Source: Trogon surrucura
Taxonomy: Eukaryota; Chordata; Aves; Trogoniformes; Trogonidae
Reading direction: 5' to 3'
Assembly: GCA_020746105.1 (NCBI GenBank)
Contig: CM036618.1
Coordinates: forward strand, 114,707,308-114,771,307
DNA length: 64,000 bases
In this document: piece by piece, positions 24,283 to 36,331 of the stretch
How positions within the stretch are numbered: the first letter of the stretch is position 1
How the letters are laid out: every line of letters begins with the position of its first letter
The notes under the pieces: model-generated
Databases searched by the model: none
Seen by the model: the letters and a program-made list of their open reading frames with translations, nothing else
What the model was told of the DNA's origin: nothing
Position numbers and translations under genes: made by a program

Positions 24283-24288
24283 TTTATA
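24283..24288 (-). promoter_or_regulatory. TATA box of family D LTR
   Basis: Minus-strand TATAAA in the context TAGTATAAATTG. A TATA-like element occupies the same place in the sister LTRs (GTATAAATC near 60275-60285 on the minus strand; AATATAAAG at about 36230-36238 on the plus strand), which supports function in the ancestral LTR. Confidence 0.65.
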
Positions 24289-24701
24289 CTAAATATGACA
24301 TATATGGGATGGAATACTCTCGTTGGTCACCTGTCCTGTCTATTACCCCCCGGAGGTGCCACCTTTTACTTCCTTGTGCCCCCCTCTTATTACCCAGCAC
24401 CCCTAGCGTGGCACACAAGAGCCAGCAGTGGCCTTGGTCACTATAGGAATAAGTATAAGCAAGAGCCTTTCTACATACCAGTCCCAGGCAGTGACTGTAA
24501 ATATCAGGTGTTATCACTGCCAGTAGCAGACACTGTCTGCAAAAAACATGCTGCTGACTTCAGAATGTGCAGCCTTTTAGAAGACACTAAACTGGAAAGT
24601 AAAAATCACTAAACAGGACTGGGTTTTCAGCTAAACCCAGGACAAATATTCAGGAGAAAGATGTCAGATGTTCATAACTTTCAAAAACAAAACTGAAACA
24701 C

Positions 24702-26672
24702 TGTCCTGGGTTTGAGTCTGGCAGGGATTTTGGGAGCAGGGGGAAGAGCTGTCGAGGATGATTCTTGCAAAACTTTGAGACCCTCCCGCAGCTCCAGGTG
24801 AAAATCAGACCTACCTCTGGCCAACGCCAGGCCCATCAGCACCTCTGAGGTCAATGTATTTAAGAGGGCAACTCATTGGACATTCTTCTTTCTCTTTTTT
24901 TTCATTATCTGTCCTCTCTGTCCTGTCTTTTGTGTTGGGAAGTTTTTCTGTTGGAGAAGGGAAAAGTGAGAAAAGAGCAAAGGAACATGGTTAGTGAGGA
25001 GAGTGGGGGAGAAAGGCACTTCCCTGGAGGCCCGTGGTGAGTGAGATGCCTGGGACGTGATCGCCTGTGAACTGAGGGCATCAATGGCAGCAAGAATGTC
25101 CAGGATGAGATGTGGAGAACCCCATGCCAAGGGGGAGAGGGACCACACAGAAGTGAAGGATACACCTGAAGTGAACCACAACCCTGGTTGGGACAAATTC
25201 ACATGGAGGTGGAGGGTTGCCTCCCATGACACGGACACCACATGGCACCATGGGAAGACTTCGAGGAGCCCTCTTTCACAAGAAGGAAGAACTGCCATGG
25301 ACAATGAGTAATGGCCAGATGGGCCACACTCCCACCCCCTGCCCCTCCTTGCACTGATGTGGTGGAGGAGGTAGCCGGAAAGCTGAGAGGTGGGGGAGTG
25401 TAATTGTAAATGGTTGTTGTGGTTTGACCCTGGCCGGTCGCCAGGTACCCACACAGCTGCTCTCTCACTCCCCCTTTTCTGCTAGACAGTGGGAGAAAAT
25501 ATTTCAAAGGGCTCAGGGTTTGAGATAAGGACAGGGAGATCACTCTCATTTACCGTCCCGGGCAAAACAGACTCGATTTTGGGGAAATTAATTACATTTA
25601 TTAAGAGAACCAATCAGAGAGGAGTAGTGATCATCATCAATAATCATCGATCATCATCAATTCCGGTTTCTCCACCTCCTCCCCCGGAGCGGCGCAGGGG
25701 GACAGGGAATGGGGGTTAAGGTCAGTTCATCCGATGTTGGTTTCACCGCTTCTTCATTTCGGGGGAGGACTCTTCACTCTTCCCCAGGGCCACTGTGGGG
25801 TCCCTCTCATGGGAGACAAGCTTCACACTCTCTTCTCCGGCGTGAGTCGTCCCACAAAAGGCAATTCATCACACTCACTCCTCATGAGACATCTCACGAG
25901 GGGCAGCCCACCCCTTGTGAGTCTGAGGTGCAGTCCTTCAGGGGAAACTGCTCCAGCATGAGTCCCCCGCAGCGTCACAAAAGTCCCACGAGCCAACCTG
26001 CTCCAGCGTGGGCATTCCCTCTTCCACGGGCTGAAGATTCCGGCAGCAACCTGCTCCAATGCGGGCTTCCCATGGGCTACAGTCCCCTTTCAGGCATCCA
26101 CCCACACAGCGTGGAATCCTCTACACGGTGGACATCTACGTGGTGATCGTCATGGTGGACATATACACCCTGCCCATGGGACAACCCGCTTCACCATGGT
26201 CTTCACCACAGTCCCGGGGGACTCTCTGCTCCAGCGCCTCGAGCTCATCCTCCCCGCCTCCTTCTTCACTGACCTTGGTGTCTTCACGTATTCTCACTCC
26301 TCCATCTCTGTGCCAGCTGTTGTGGCGCAGTTCTTTTTCCCCGTTCTTAAATATGTTTTCCCCAGAGGCGTTCCTCTCCTATCACTTTACTGATAGGCTC
26401 AGCCTTGGCCAGCGGCGGGTCTCTCTTTGGAGCCGGCTGGCATTGGCTCTATCAAAATCGGGGAGCTTCTAGCAGCTTCTTGCAGAAGCCACCCTGCAGC
26501 TCTCCCCCCGCCGCCAAAATCCAGCCAGGTCAAACCAATACCATGGTCCACATCCTAATCTCAATCATTGAGCCTTTCCAGTTGAATTTTTCTCCCTTCA
26601 CATCCCTGTGGGGATGGGGGTGGGAATGAGTGAGTCGCTGCCTGATTCTTTGTTGTCAGCTGGCAAACAGCA
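24702..26672 (+). mobile_element. LTR, family B copy 1, split by a family A LTR
   Basis: Plus-strand LTR starting TGTCCTGGGTTTGAG with TATTTAAG at 24857-24864. Its left part (24702-25414) matches the copies at 8044-9152 (reverse) and 62348-63369. Its right part (about 26548-26672) carries the terminal block TGATTCTTTGTTGTCAGC found at the ends of the same copies. The two halves are separated by 1.1 kb of an antisense family-A LTR. The full LTR without the insert is about 840 bp. The right boundary is uncertain by about 10 bp and no clear flanking duplication is visible. A 193-codon antisense ORF across the left half is a chance frame. Confidence 0.82.
25415..26542 (-). mobile_element. Solo LTR, family A copy 1, nested in family B LTR
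   Basis: 1,128-bp solo LTR on the minus strand. The pentamer ATGGT lies at 25410-25414 and again at 26543-26547, a perfect 5-bp target-site duplication, with the family-B LTR continuing on both sides. On the minus strand it has TATTTAAG (26346-26353) and an AATAAA signal (25597-25602). The edges are inverted (TGGTTTG / CAAACCA). It is closely similar to the copies at 38046-39229 and 55412-56599 but carries a short ATC-rich insertion at about 25630-25660. Open frames of about 140 codons inside it are not conserved in frame between copies. Confidence 0.92.
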
Positions 26673-29600
26673 ACATTGATTTCAACTCCAAATATTTCTG
26701 GCAATTATTTTGTCTCAAGCAATCTACCTTTTGAAAAGGTTGTTTTCAAATTAACTCCAGTGTCCAAAGGGGCTGTCATGTGAATCTGTAGCCTCTGGCA
26801 AACCCAGTTAACTCTGAAGAAGCTATGAAGGAACCAAACCTTTACAACTAGGAAGAAAAGATTGCTCTGCCTATTAGTGCACATGTATTGTCAGCAAGAA
26901 AACCATGAGCATGGGTCAGAGACTGTAACAGCCATCACTGGAGCAGGTATGGCAGGACTAGCACGAAGGTAGAAGCTGAAAGACAGGACAGCTGAAACTT
27001 GCTCTGTCATAAGGAGTGGACTGGCCTGGCAGAGCCACCCTTGATTCAGTCATTGAGAAGAGATCAGATGAAGCACAGTGGAATGACATTAATAAATAAG
27101 TATCGTCTTCTAATTATCCTATCTCATGTTCTCTGCCAGAGTTTCAGTTTTGAGAAGAATAAGGAAAACCAAAGTGACGTTGATGGCCAACTTGCCGGTT
27201 GAGATGGCACTTTTGGGCAGAGGGCATAACACTCTGTGAGGTCTGAGGACTACAGCTGAGCTCACAGAACACTTGAGTCTAAGGCACCTTTTCAGTGCTG
27301 TAAGACTGGACACAGCAGTGAATGCATGTATTAAGGTGCTGACTATAAAGGGCATTTCTCCACTAGGTGTGTGGGATGCCTTCATTCCCTTTCAGAAGTA
27401 ACTAGTGCAGAGATCAGACATGCATCCATTTGCCTGCAGAGGAAATGAAGAAAACATTGCCTGGAAATCTGCCACATGGAAAAGTTGGGGGGAACAAACA
27501 ATGCCGCTGAGGACAACAAGAGAAACGAGTAGCAGAAACTGCTCAGACAACTTTGCTAAGCTGTGGAAATCTTACAAATTCGGGGGAGAGAATTCCTGCA
27601 CTGAACTGCACCTCACCACCTCATTTGTCACTTCAAAACAAAGCAAATAATTTAAGTATGCACAGTATGAAGAGTTATGACTCTTTTCTGGGCGCTACAA
27701 GACAGGTTTTCTTGGCAAGAGTTCCATTCTCTGTGAGCAGCCCTTCCACTTAAACAGTCTGACAAGCTTTTCTCTCGGGCACTAAGGATAGAGAGACTCT
27801 TTCTTCCACATCTCCTTTTTTTTTATGCAGTAACAGGAAAACATAGAAAAATTGACATTTTTTTGACAAATTCTTAATCTGTTTTATTTTAGTTACTGGC
27901 ATTGGAAAAGTTGAAGCCTTGCCTACTCAGTTCTCAGTTTTGCTATACTAATATTTTAAGACATTTCAAAATATGCTCCATTCTGAACCATAGACGGAAG
28001 AAAAAAGATGTCGGAAAGGAGATTACAGATTTGAGCTCCACTACTGTCAACTCTCCCATACACCCACCTGTGCCCCACTGCTTGTCTGTAAGTCATTGAA
28101 AGGGTATCCCGGGGAGAATAAACACATATCTACCCCCCCCTCCCCCCCAACTATTTCCATCCATTCAGGCAAACAACAACAACAACAAATCAAATAGTGA
28201 GAAAAATATAAATAAGAAGAGGTGGTTGTCCTAGTGAGAAAGTCTGAGAAGCTATAAGGTATGTTCCAGCACATTTTCCTTCACCAGGAATGATGTCTTG
28301 TGTTTGTTTCCTAATTGCACCAGCCATAATGTGCAAGACTTATCTGAGTCTCTTAGACCAGAACTGTAACACATTTAGTCCAGCCTGACTGCTGCAAAGA
28401 ATAAAGCTATTATCTATAGATCAGAAGATGCAGCTTGGACAGCCTGAGGATGAGCTCAGGCTAACTTGAAATGAAAACTGTCTCACTCAGCAACCCACAG
28501 ATGCTGTCAAACCCTGTAATTTTTCCATTTTGTTTCACTGTTGAATGATAGGTAGCATGTCTAACGTAGACTTAGCAGCCGATCCTATAAACATCCTCAG
28601 AAGCCTTTTTTAAGCTGTAGATGCTGGGATCATAAGGAAAAACCCATTTCCATCTGCTTTCCAGACTATATTTGATGAGGGGGTGAGAACATTACCCAGT
28701 TTGATAGTGGCAACCACCCCTAAATCCCCACTGCTGATATAATTTCATTTTTTTTTTTGCCTGTATCTGGTTTGGAAGGGACATCTGGAGGCCTCCAGAC
28801 ATATCTGGTCTTTGGAACAGGACCTTTGCCAGCATTGAATCGGGTCTGTCATGGTTTTGTCTAGACAAATCTTGCAATCTTCCAAGACTGGACAATCAGC
28901 ACCTCACCAAGTACTACAGCTTCTCTAAACACCCAACTTAATCTTCAAACAAGGCTCAAGGAAGATAAAAGTGACTGTGCCCGAAAAAGGCTAAAAGCAA
29001 GAGAGCCCTAAACAACTAAATCTCTTCGAGATTAGGATGCACATCATTGTATCCAAGTGAATTCCTCAATTTTTCACAGACTAACTCAATGGATAAGTAC
29101 CCTAAGAGATGAAAATCATCGGTGCTTAATGGACACCAGAGATTTTTTCTTGCAGGCATGTCTTCTCAATGGGAAGAGCTGAGACATGATTATAACTGAA
29201 CAAATTACCTCTGGAAATTTTCCTAGAGCTTTTTTGAAAGAAATATTCAAAGAAATGAAGAAATTCTTTAGTGGCAGCTAAACTATTGAAAAGCTGTATT
29301 GAGGGAGGGGCAAGGGAAGAAAAGGAGAAAAAAGCTTTGAAGAAAATCTCAAAAAATATTTGAGATCGTTGTTACAAGGAAAGAGCACACAGAGTCCTAG
29401 ATGTCTTTCTGTAGCATCTCCATTTCTTGGTTACTCAGACCAAGAGGTTTGGCTGTTGGAAATCAAGCACACCTGTCCAATTATTTGATTAATTTCAAGG
29501 CCTGTCTGGTAAATAAATATGCTCTGAGTTTAACAAATTACGCTAGAAATAACATATCCTACACACCAGAAAGAGGTTCACTCTGCAAAACAATTTTGTC

Positions 29601-32486
29601 ATGACCAAAGGGGAGATTGCCTAATTAGCTCATTATTTTTCTCAAAAGCAATGGGAAAAAATAGCTGACTGCAGTATGGCTATGTCTGTGTTTCCAATAG
29701 TTACAAGACAATTTTTTTTTTGTGGTGAAGATTTGTAGATTAATAGTACTTTTTTTTTTTTTTTGTTAAAGATACACTTTATTTTTTTTTGGCAAATGAT
29801 GTAGTCTTTAAGAGCTACAAAATCCCAGAAACAACTCTGCGAGCTCTCAAAGCTATGAGCCCTCCTAACTCCAGGGCTGAAGCCGTGTGACACAGTTATG
29901 AGGAAGAGTGCTTCACCAAGGAAGCAGTTTTTAGGAGGACCTTTGCAAGTGCTCAACAAGATGAGCTTTCCCATCCAGGGCCACTGAAATCCTAGAATCA
30001 CCTCAGTCTGGCATATACACTTGGCCCTGTCAGCACCTCCAGAGACCAAAGCCAGCCAGATGCAGAGAGTTTCTTTGCTGTGATCAATGGTTGCTTTCTG
30101 AAAGCTGGAACACAGCACATGGTTCTGCAATGAGTAGGATACTCCATCAGGTTTTATCTGGCTCCAGCAGGTGTTACCAAAATGGGTGCAATCTGTTCCT
30201 GGAGTGAGAAGATGATTTCCATTAGAAGAATTGCCATTTGCTCCCACTCAGAAGGCTGCCTGTGTAGAGTGAGCTGTTGGCAACAAGGCATGCAATGAAA
30301 GCGGTTTTCCAGACATCATATGCCACATTCCTCCACCCTGCTCCAAGGATGTGGTTGATGTGACAGCTGCCATCTACTCACACTGAGAGATGTGTGTGTT
30401 CCCTAACTTCCTTTACTAAATCATCTACATGGAGAAAGTTAAAAATGAGCATGGTTTAGGGCTTCAATTATTTGAATTATTTGGTTTTTTAACTCAAATA
30501 CAGCTTTTCAGGGATCCATATCTGTGATACCATGGACACAAAACCAGTATCTTTTTTTTTGCAGCCTAGAGCCCAACAGACTATTTCTGGTCCCTGAGGA
30601 CTCTCAGCACAATTCCATGATGCAGAGGAGGGGAGCCCTCATGCAGAAAGATGGGGTAACTTGTCCAGTGGCACACAAAATGCCAAAGATGGGAGATGGC
30701 TCTTTCTGAGTTCCCCCTCTGAGGAAAGATATACTATTTTAGTCCTGACCTTTGCATAGTATGAGCTGTGATGCTTAGCCCAGTCATTTCAAGGTATAGC
30801 TCAGCTATCATATCTGCCTAAAATATCTTCCCCAAATAGCCCCGAATCTGGGCTTGAACAGGCATTGTTTCTCATATGAACTTTTCTCCCTTTCACTTCC
30901 AGAGATTGCTTTTTGTTCAAGTTTTCTCAATTAGATTAATAAGGCCTTTAATACCTGCTATTTTCTCCCTATGAAGTTCTTATACCCTGTAATCAAGCTA
31001 CTTTTTGGTCTTCTCAAAAAATAGACTGAGGTCTTAAAGAGTTACTGCAGATTATCTTTTTCCCATAACTATGCCCTGTCTTTCCAAACTTGCTGCTAAA
31101 GAGCAACATATGTGTTGTGTAACTGTCCCACATCCCAGAGAGCAGTTCCATTCAAGAGTCCTGTTAGGTGAAGACAAGAGCAGGTTGCACAGCACTCCAA
31201 ATAGATTGACCTTATTGTTGTGCTAGCATCCAAGGGCTTTGACTCACGGTCCCTTTTAGTTTTAATCTGCGGTAACCAAAGGACTCCCTGTCCCTAGCTG
31301 TGTGCCCCAGCTGTCTACCATGGCTACAGCAAGGTTACTGCTTTAGCCACATCAGTTTTGAGCAAGGCACACTGCCATCAGCTTCAACCCCAAGCTGTGA
31401 ATTTACTCCCAGCATACCACCCAGTCACAGAGACATCTCCACAAGATAAGAATTTTGGACAAAGTAGAACAGTCCTCACCTGTGTGTTCCAAGAATTCTG
31501 AGGGCCAAGAATACAGCAAATTATCACTGTATAAAACATCAAATCTTTCAGAAATTTGATTCAGCAAAGCAATTACATGCACATTTCTCTTGTCAACACA
31601 AGGGCATTAAACAAAGCTTGAGCATTTGACAAAAGCTGAGCAGAGAAATCATTGCTGAAGCCAAATAAAATTCTCATGTAAGGTTTTTCTTAAAATCTTG
31701 TAAATTGATCAATCTATTTGATTTTTTTTTGTTTCCTTTTTTTTTTTCAAAGGACTTGAAGAAACACTTCAGAAAGCTGGCTCATGGAGATCTGTTTCTC
31801 ATTTAACGGGCAGGCCTAAGTGCAGGGCAGGACATTGTGGCAGAGCTGTCTGCCCAAAACGCTCATGGAAAATATATATTTAACAAATGAAAAAAGCGAC
31901 TACAATGGTCTTTTTCTTAGAGGTTAGGGGGTATTAAATATCTGAGATATCTGAGGAAGGAGCAATGCTTTTTTTTTTTTAATACTACGAAAGGGTTAAG
32001 AAGATACAGCCAAGACCGTGCAGAACTCAAGGTGTTAGAGACATGGGACTCCCCTGGCACAAGAAATGAAAGCTGAGATCAACAGATATGCCTAAATATA
32101 CAGCCAAGGGTAGTTTTTCAAGCAAAAGGATTAATGCACCAGAAACAAGTTCCATCCTGTTCAGGCACTTTGGGAAGTATCACAGTCCTGAGCATAGTGG
32201 TTCATCAGGACAATCCTGAAGGACATACCGGAGGAGGGGTGAGCTGATCCTAGGTTGACTGAATGGCCTTTGCAGCTGAGACAAAGTCAAGATAATATGA
32301 GACAAGACCATCTGAGCCATTAAGTTTTCTTCTATGCTGGTGTACTGCTGTCTGGGCAGCTAAAGCAGACACCACGGTTCCTGCATTTCACAGATGCTTT
32401 GAAGTCAACAAACCAGCCAAGAATGAGCAGAGAAAAAAAAAATTCTTTCACCCAGGGCAGATCACTGATAAATTAACATATGCATC
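26673..32486. other. Unassigned non-repetitive DNA
   Basis: No supported gene. Simple sequence includes a C-rich tract (28133-28148), (CAA)n at about 28170-28187 and T runs at 29710-29763. A 201-codon minus-strand ORF (29642-30247) is the longest frame outside retroelements, but it shows no domain, starts without context and runs through A-rich tracts, so chance is the simplest reading. I see no CR1 or LTR. Confidence 0.45.
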
Positions 32487-33095
32487 TGTCCTGACTTGAG
32501 CTAAACCAACCAATTCTGTTTGGTGATTTTCAGTTAAGTCTGTTCTAAGAGACGGCACTTCCTGAAGTTAACAGCACATTTTTGTCTGCTACTAGAAGTG
32601 GTAATGCTTGAGGTTTATAACTACTGCCAAGAATTGTTATGCAGAAAGACTCTGGCTTATACTTGTTCCTATAGGAACAAAGGTCACTACTGAATCTTGT
32701 GTACCCTGCTGGGGTGCTGCAAGTCAAATGCAGGACAGGCAACCCAAAACTGACCAACAAAAGTATTCCATTCCATATGCATCATAGAAACACAGAGTCA
32801 TTAAGGTTGGAAAAGACCTCCAAGGTCAAGTCCAACTGTCAGCCCAATCCTACCATGACTACTGAACTATATTCTGAAGTGCCATGTCTATATGTTTTTT
32901 GAACATCTCCAGGGATGGCAATTCCACCACTTCCCTGGGCAGACTGTTCCAATGCCTCACTACTCTTTTAGTAAAGAATTTTTTTTCTAATATCCAGTCT
33001 AAACCTCCACTGGTGCAACTTGAGCTCATTTCCTCTCATCCTATCACTAGCAACATGGGAGAAGAGACCAACACTCACCTCAATACAACCTCCTT

Positions 33096-35620
33096 TCACA
33101 TAGTTGTAGAGAGGAATGAGGTCTCCTCTTGGCCTCCCTTCTCCAGACTAAACAATCCCAGCTCCCTCAGATGGTCCTCATAAGACTTGTTCTCTAGAAC
33201 TCTCAACAGCTTTGTTGCTCTTCTCTGGACCCGCTCCAGCACCTCGACGTCTTTCTTGCACTGCGTTGCCCAGAACTGAACACAGTACTCAAGATGTGGC
33301 CTCAGCAGTGCTGAGTACAAGGGCATGATCACTTTCCTGTTCCCACTGGCCACACTATTCCTGATACAGGCAAGGGTGCTGTTGGCCTTCTTGGTCACCT
33401 GGGCACACTGCTGGCTCATGTTCAGCCAGCTGCTGACCAGCATCTCCAGATTCCTCTCTTTGGGCAGCTTTCCAGGCATTGCTCCCCAAGCCTGTTAGCA
33501 CCGCCAGGGGTTGTTGTGACCAAAGCACAGGACCTGGCATTTGGCCTTGTTGAACCTCATACAATTGGCCTTGGCCCATCAATCCAGATCCCACTGCAGA
33601 GCCTCCCTACCCTCCAGCAGATCAACACTCCTACTCAATTTGGTGTCATCTGTGAATTTACTGAGGGTGCACTCAATCTCCTCATCCAGAGAATCAGTAA
33701 AGGGAGACTGGCCCCAAAACTCAACACTGGGGAACATCACCTGTGATCGGCCGCCAACGGGATTTAACTCTGTTCACCACCACCCTCTGGGCTGGGCCAT
33801 CAAGCCAATTTTTAACCCAGCAAAGGGTACACCTGTTTAAGCCATGAGTCGCCAGCTTCTCTAACAGGTTGCTGTGGGAGACAATGTCAAATGCTTTACT
33901 GAAGTCCAGGTAGACAATATCCAGAGCCTTTGTCTCTTCAGCTAGGTGGGTCACCTAATCATAAAAGGAGATCAGATTAGTCAAGCAGGACCTACCTTTC
34001 ATGAACCTGTGTTGACTGGGCCTGATGATCTGGTTATCCTGTAAATGGAATGTAATCGCACTTGAGATGACTTGTTCCATGACCTTCCCCAGCACCAAGG
34101 TCAGGCTGACAGGTCTATAGTTCCCCAGGTCCTCCTTCTGGCCCTTCTTGTAGATGGGCATCACACTGGCAAGCCTCCAGTCATCTGGGACCTCCCTGTT
34201 AATCAGAACTGCTGATAAATGATGGAAAGTGGCTTAGTAAGCTCCTCCAATAGCTTCCTTGGCACTCTTGGTTGGATCCTGTCTGGCCCCATAGACTTAA
34301 GAGTATCCAGGTGGTGTAGCAGATCATTAACTGCTTCCTCCTGGATTATGGGGAGTACATGCTGCTCTCCGTCCCTGTCCTTCAGCTCAGGGGGCTGAGG
34401 ACAACTGCTCTGACTGTTGAAGCCTGAGGCTAAGAATGAATTAAGTACCTCAGCCTTTTCTTCATTCTTAGTGACAATGTCACCCCCCTGCATCCAATAA
34501 GGGATGGAGATTCTCCTTGGCTCTCTTTTTGTTGTTAATATATTTATAAAAACATTTTTATTATCTATGACAGTGGCCATATTCAGTTCTAGCTGGGTGT
34601 TTGCCTTTCTGATATTCTCTCTGCATGATATAACTAGATGCCTGTACTCTTCTTGAGTTGCCTGTCCCTTCTTCCAAAGATGGTAAGTTCCCCTTTTTCC
34701 CCTGAGTTGCAGGGCAAAGCTCCCTGTTCAGCCAGGCTGGTGACCTCCCCCGCCAGCCTGTCTTAGGACACATGGGGACAGCCTGCTCCTGTGCCTCTAA
34801 GATTTTCTTCCTGAAGAATGTACAGCCTTCCTGGACCCCTTTGCCCTTCAGGACTGTCTCCCAAGGGATTCTCTGAACCAGTGTCCTGAAAAGGTCAAAG
34901 TCTGCCTTGCAGAAGTCTGTGGTAGCGGCTTTGGTGACCCCTCCCCCTTCTTACTTCACTAAGAATTGAAAACTCTATCATTTTCATGGTCGCTAAGCCC
35001 AAGACAGCCTCCAACCACAACATCACCCACCAGTCCTTCTCTGTTAGTAAACAGGAGATCTAGCAAGGCACATCCCCTGGTAGGGTGGTGAGTTGTCACA
35101 GGGTGATAACTTCCTGTGTCAGAAAGTTATCTTGACACACTCCACCTCTTAGACTCTTTCGTCTCTGTTGCATTGTATTTCCACCAGACACCTGGTAAGT
35201 TGAAGTCCCCCACAATAACAAGGGCTGTCAGTTTTGAGACTTCTGCCAGCCACTTGTAGAATGCTTCATTAGCCTCTTTGTCCTGGTAGGGTGGTCTATA
35301 ACAGACTCCCAACAGGATATCTGCCTTGGCCTTCCCCTTCATCTTTACCCATAAGTATTCAACCTTACCATATGGTCTCTGAGCTCTACATGGTCAAAAC
35401 ACTCCCTAACATACAGAGCCACCCCATCGCCTCTCCTTCTGTGCCTATTCCTTCTGGAGAGCTTATAGCCATTCATTGCAGCACTCCAGTTATGACAGGG
35501 TTCCACCATGTTTCTGTGACACCAACTATGTCATAGCCATCCTGCTTCACAATGGCTTCTGTATCCTCCTGCTTGTTGCCCATGCTGTGTGCATTGGTGT
35601 AAATGCACTTGAGCTGGGCT
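33096..35620 (-). pseudogene. CR1 ORF2 (endonuclease and reverse transcriptase), broken
   Basis: ORF2 runs from about 35620 down. The APE-type endonuclease start (LK.IYTNAHSMGNKQED, then VTETWW and, near 35190-35210, GDFNLPG) is followed by the fingers and palm: NYRPVSLT (34164-33955 frame), YLDFSKAFDIVSH (33954-33721 frame) and a palm box reading FTDD in place of FADD near 33640-33660. The C-terminal block [15 protein letters not shown] lies in the 33479-33096 frame. In an intact CR1 this protein nicks the target and reverse-transcribes the RNA from its 3' end. Frameshifts and stops occur between every listed segment, so no product is expected. Confidence 0.88.
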
Positions 35621-35702
35621 ATAAATTTCACCCCTAACACTGAGATGCTACCTGTTGGCTCATCTCTAGTGAGCCTGGTTTTATCTCCTTCCCCCTTTGA
35701 AC

Positions 35703-36200
35703 CTAGTTTAAAGCCCTTTCAATGAGCCCTGATGGCTCAACAGCAAGAATCCTTTTCCCTCTTGTAGACAGCTGCATGCCATCTGTTTCCAGCAGGCCTG
35801 ATGCCGTATAAACCTCTCCATGATCAAGATACCCAAAATTCCACTGGCAGCACCAGCCTCTGGGCCATGTGTTAGTCAGATGTGTTTTCCTATTCCTTTC
35901 AGTATTCTTCCCTGCTACGGAAGGGATTCAGGAAAACACTACCTTCAGCCAATCACCCTAGTGCCTTTTAGACTTCCGTTCACAACTTCATCACTGCCAA
36001 CTTGCATAACCAACAGCGAGTAATAATCAGAGGGCTGCACCAGTCCATGGAGTTTCCTCGTAACATCTCAAACCCAGGCCCCAGGGAGGAAGGAGACTTC
36101 CTTGTGGGTTGGATCTAGTTGCCATATGGGGCCCACTGTTTGCCTCAGAAGGGAATCACCCACAACAATTACCCTCCTTTTCTTCATAATAGAAGCAGCC
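35703..36200 (-). pseudogene. CR1 ORF1 fragment with SGNH/GDSL esterase-like domain, broken
   Basis: Minus-strand translation shows RRVIVVGDSLLR with the GDSL nucleophile box (about 36145-36180). It continues through LLVMQVGSDEV, a block like that of SGNH hydrolases, and a terminal DGMQLS...RGKRIL segment, ending at a TAG at 35703-35705. CR1 ORF1 proteins are known to carry such an esterase domain; the link to retrotransposition is not settled. The N-terminal half of ORF1 (zinc-finger or basic region) is absent, either truncated at insertion or lost. At least one stop or frameshift interrupts the frame. Confidence 0.8.
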
Positions 36201-36331
36201 CTAATACATGGGGCTGACTGACTCATACTGAATATAAAGCTGAGTGATCATGGGGATTAAGCTGTCTTCTTCGATGACTGGTGTCCGAGGAGGACTCCAT
36301 CCGTCCTTCTGTCCTCGATCCTGATCCTCAT

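Larger units (their letters stand above)
22690..24644 (-). mobile_element. Partial endogenous retrovirus (5' LTR plus leader and one ORF), family D copy 1
   Basis: Minus-strand provirus fragment. In element order (high to low coordinates): a complete 5' LTR (24644-23823), a primer-binding site (23815-23798), a roughly 170-nt leader, an intact 189-codon ORF (23624-23055), then non-coding sequence including a poly-A-like run (T run near 22970-22983). No gag, protease, pol or env motif and no 3' LTR are found downstream. The element is therefore either truncated or a non-autonomous derivative in which a short membrane-protein ORF occupies the position of gag. The low-coordinate boundary is a guess; unique sequence may resume anywhere between 22370 and 23040. 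Confidence 0.7.
23823..24644 (-). mobile_element. 5' LTR of family D provirus, copy 1
   Basis: 822-bp LTR on the minus strand with ends TGTCCTGG and CGCGACA. It carries a TATAAA box (24283-24288) and an ATTAAA signal (23966-23971). Between them, near the expected transcript start, lies a short degenerate tandem of GGGCGAAAAGGCC-like units (24230-24266) not seen in the family-D copies at 32487 and 59860. Adjacent internal sequence with a primer site shows that it is a 5' LTR rather than a solo LTR. The shared segments AGCAAGAGCCTTTCTRCATAC (U3) and TTAGGGCTGGGC (U5 end, plus-strand sense) identify the family. Confidence 0.88.
32783..36222 (-). mobile_element. Nearly full-length decayed CR1 LINE, copy f
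   Basis: A 3.4-kb minus-strand CR1, unusual for a family that is mostly 5'-truncated to a few hundred bases. From high to low coordinates it holds the C-terminal esterase part of ORF1, an ORF1/ORF2 junction, the ORF2 endonuclease, the RT core and the C-terminal region, then the 3' UTR and a diverged tail (CATAGAAACACAGAG). The coding frames are split into at least seven open segments by stops and frameshifts, so it is a pseudo-copy. It is inserted in a family-D LTR. Confidence 0.9.

Noticed and set aside
24873-25454. 193-codon minus-strand ORF
   Set aside because: Antisense frame across the family-B LTR. The corresponding copies at 8044 and 62348 do not keep it.
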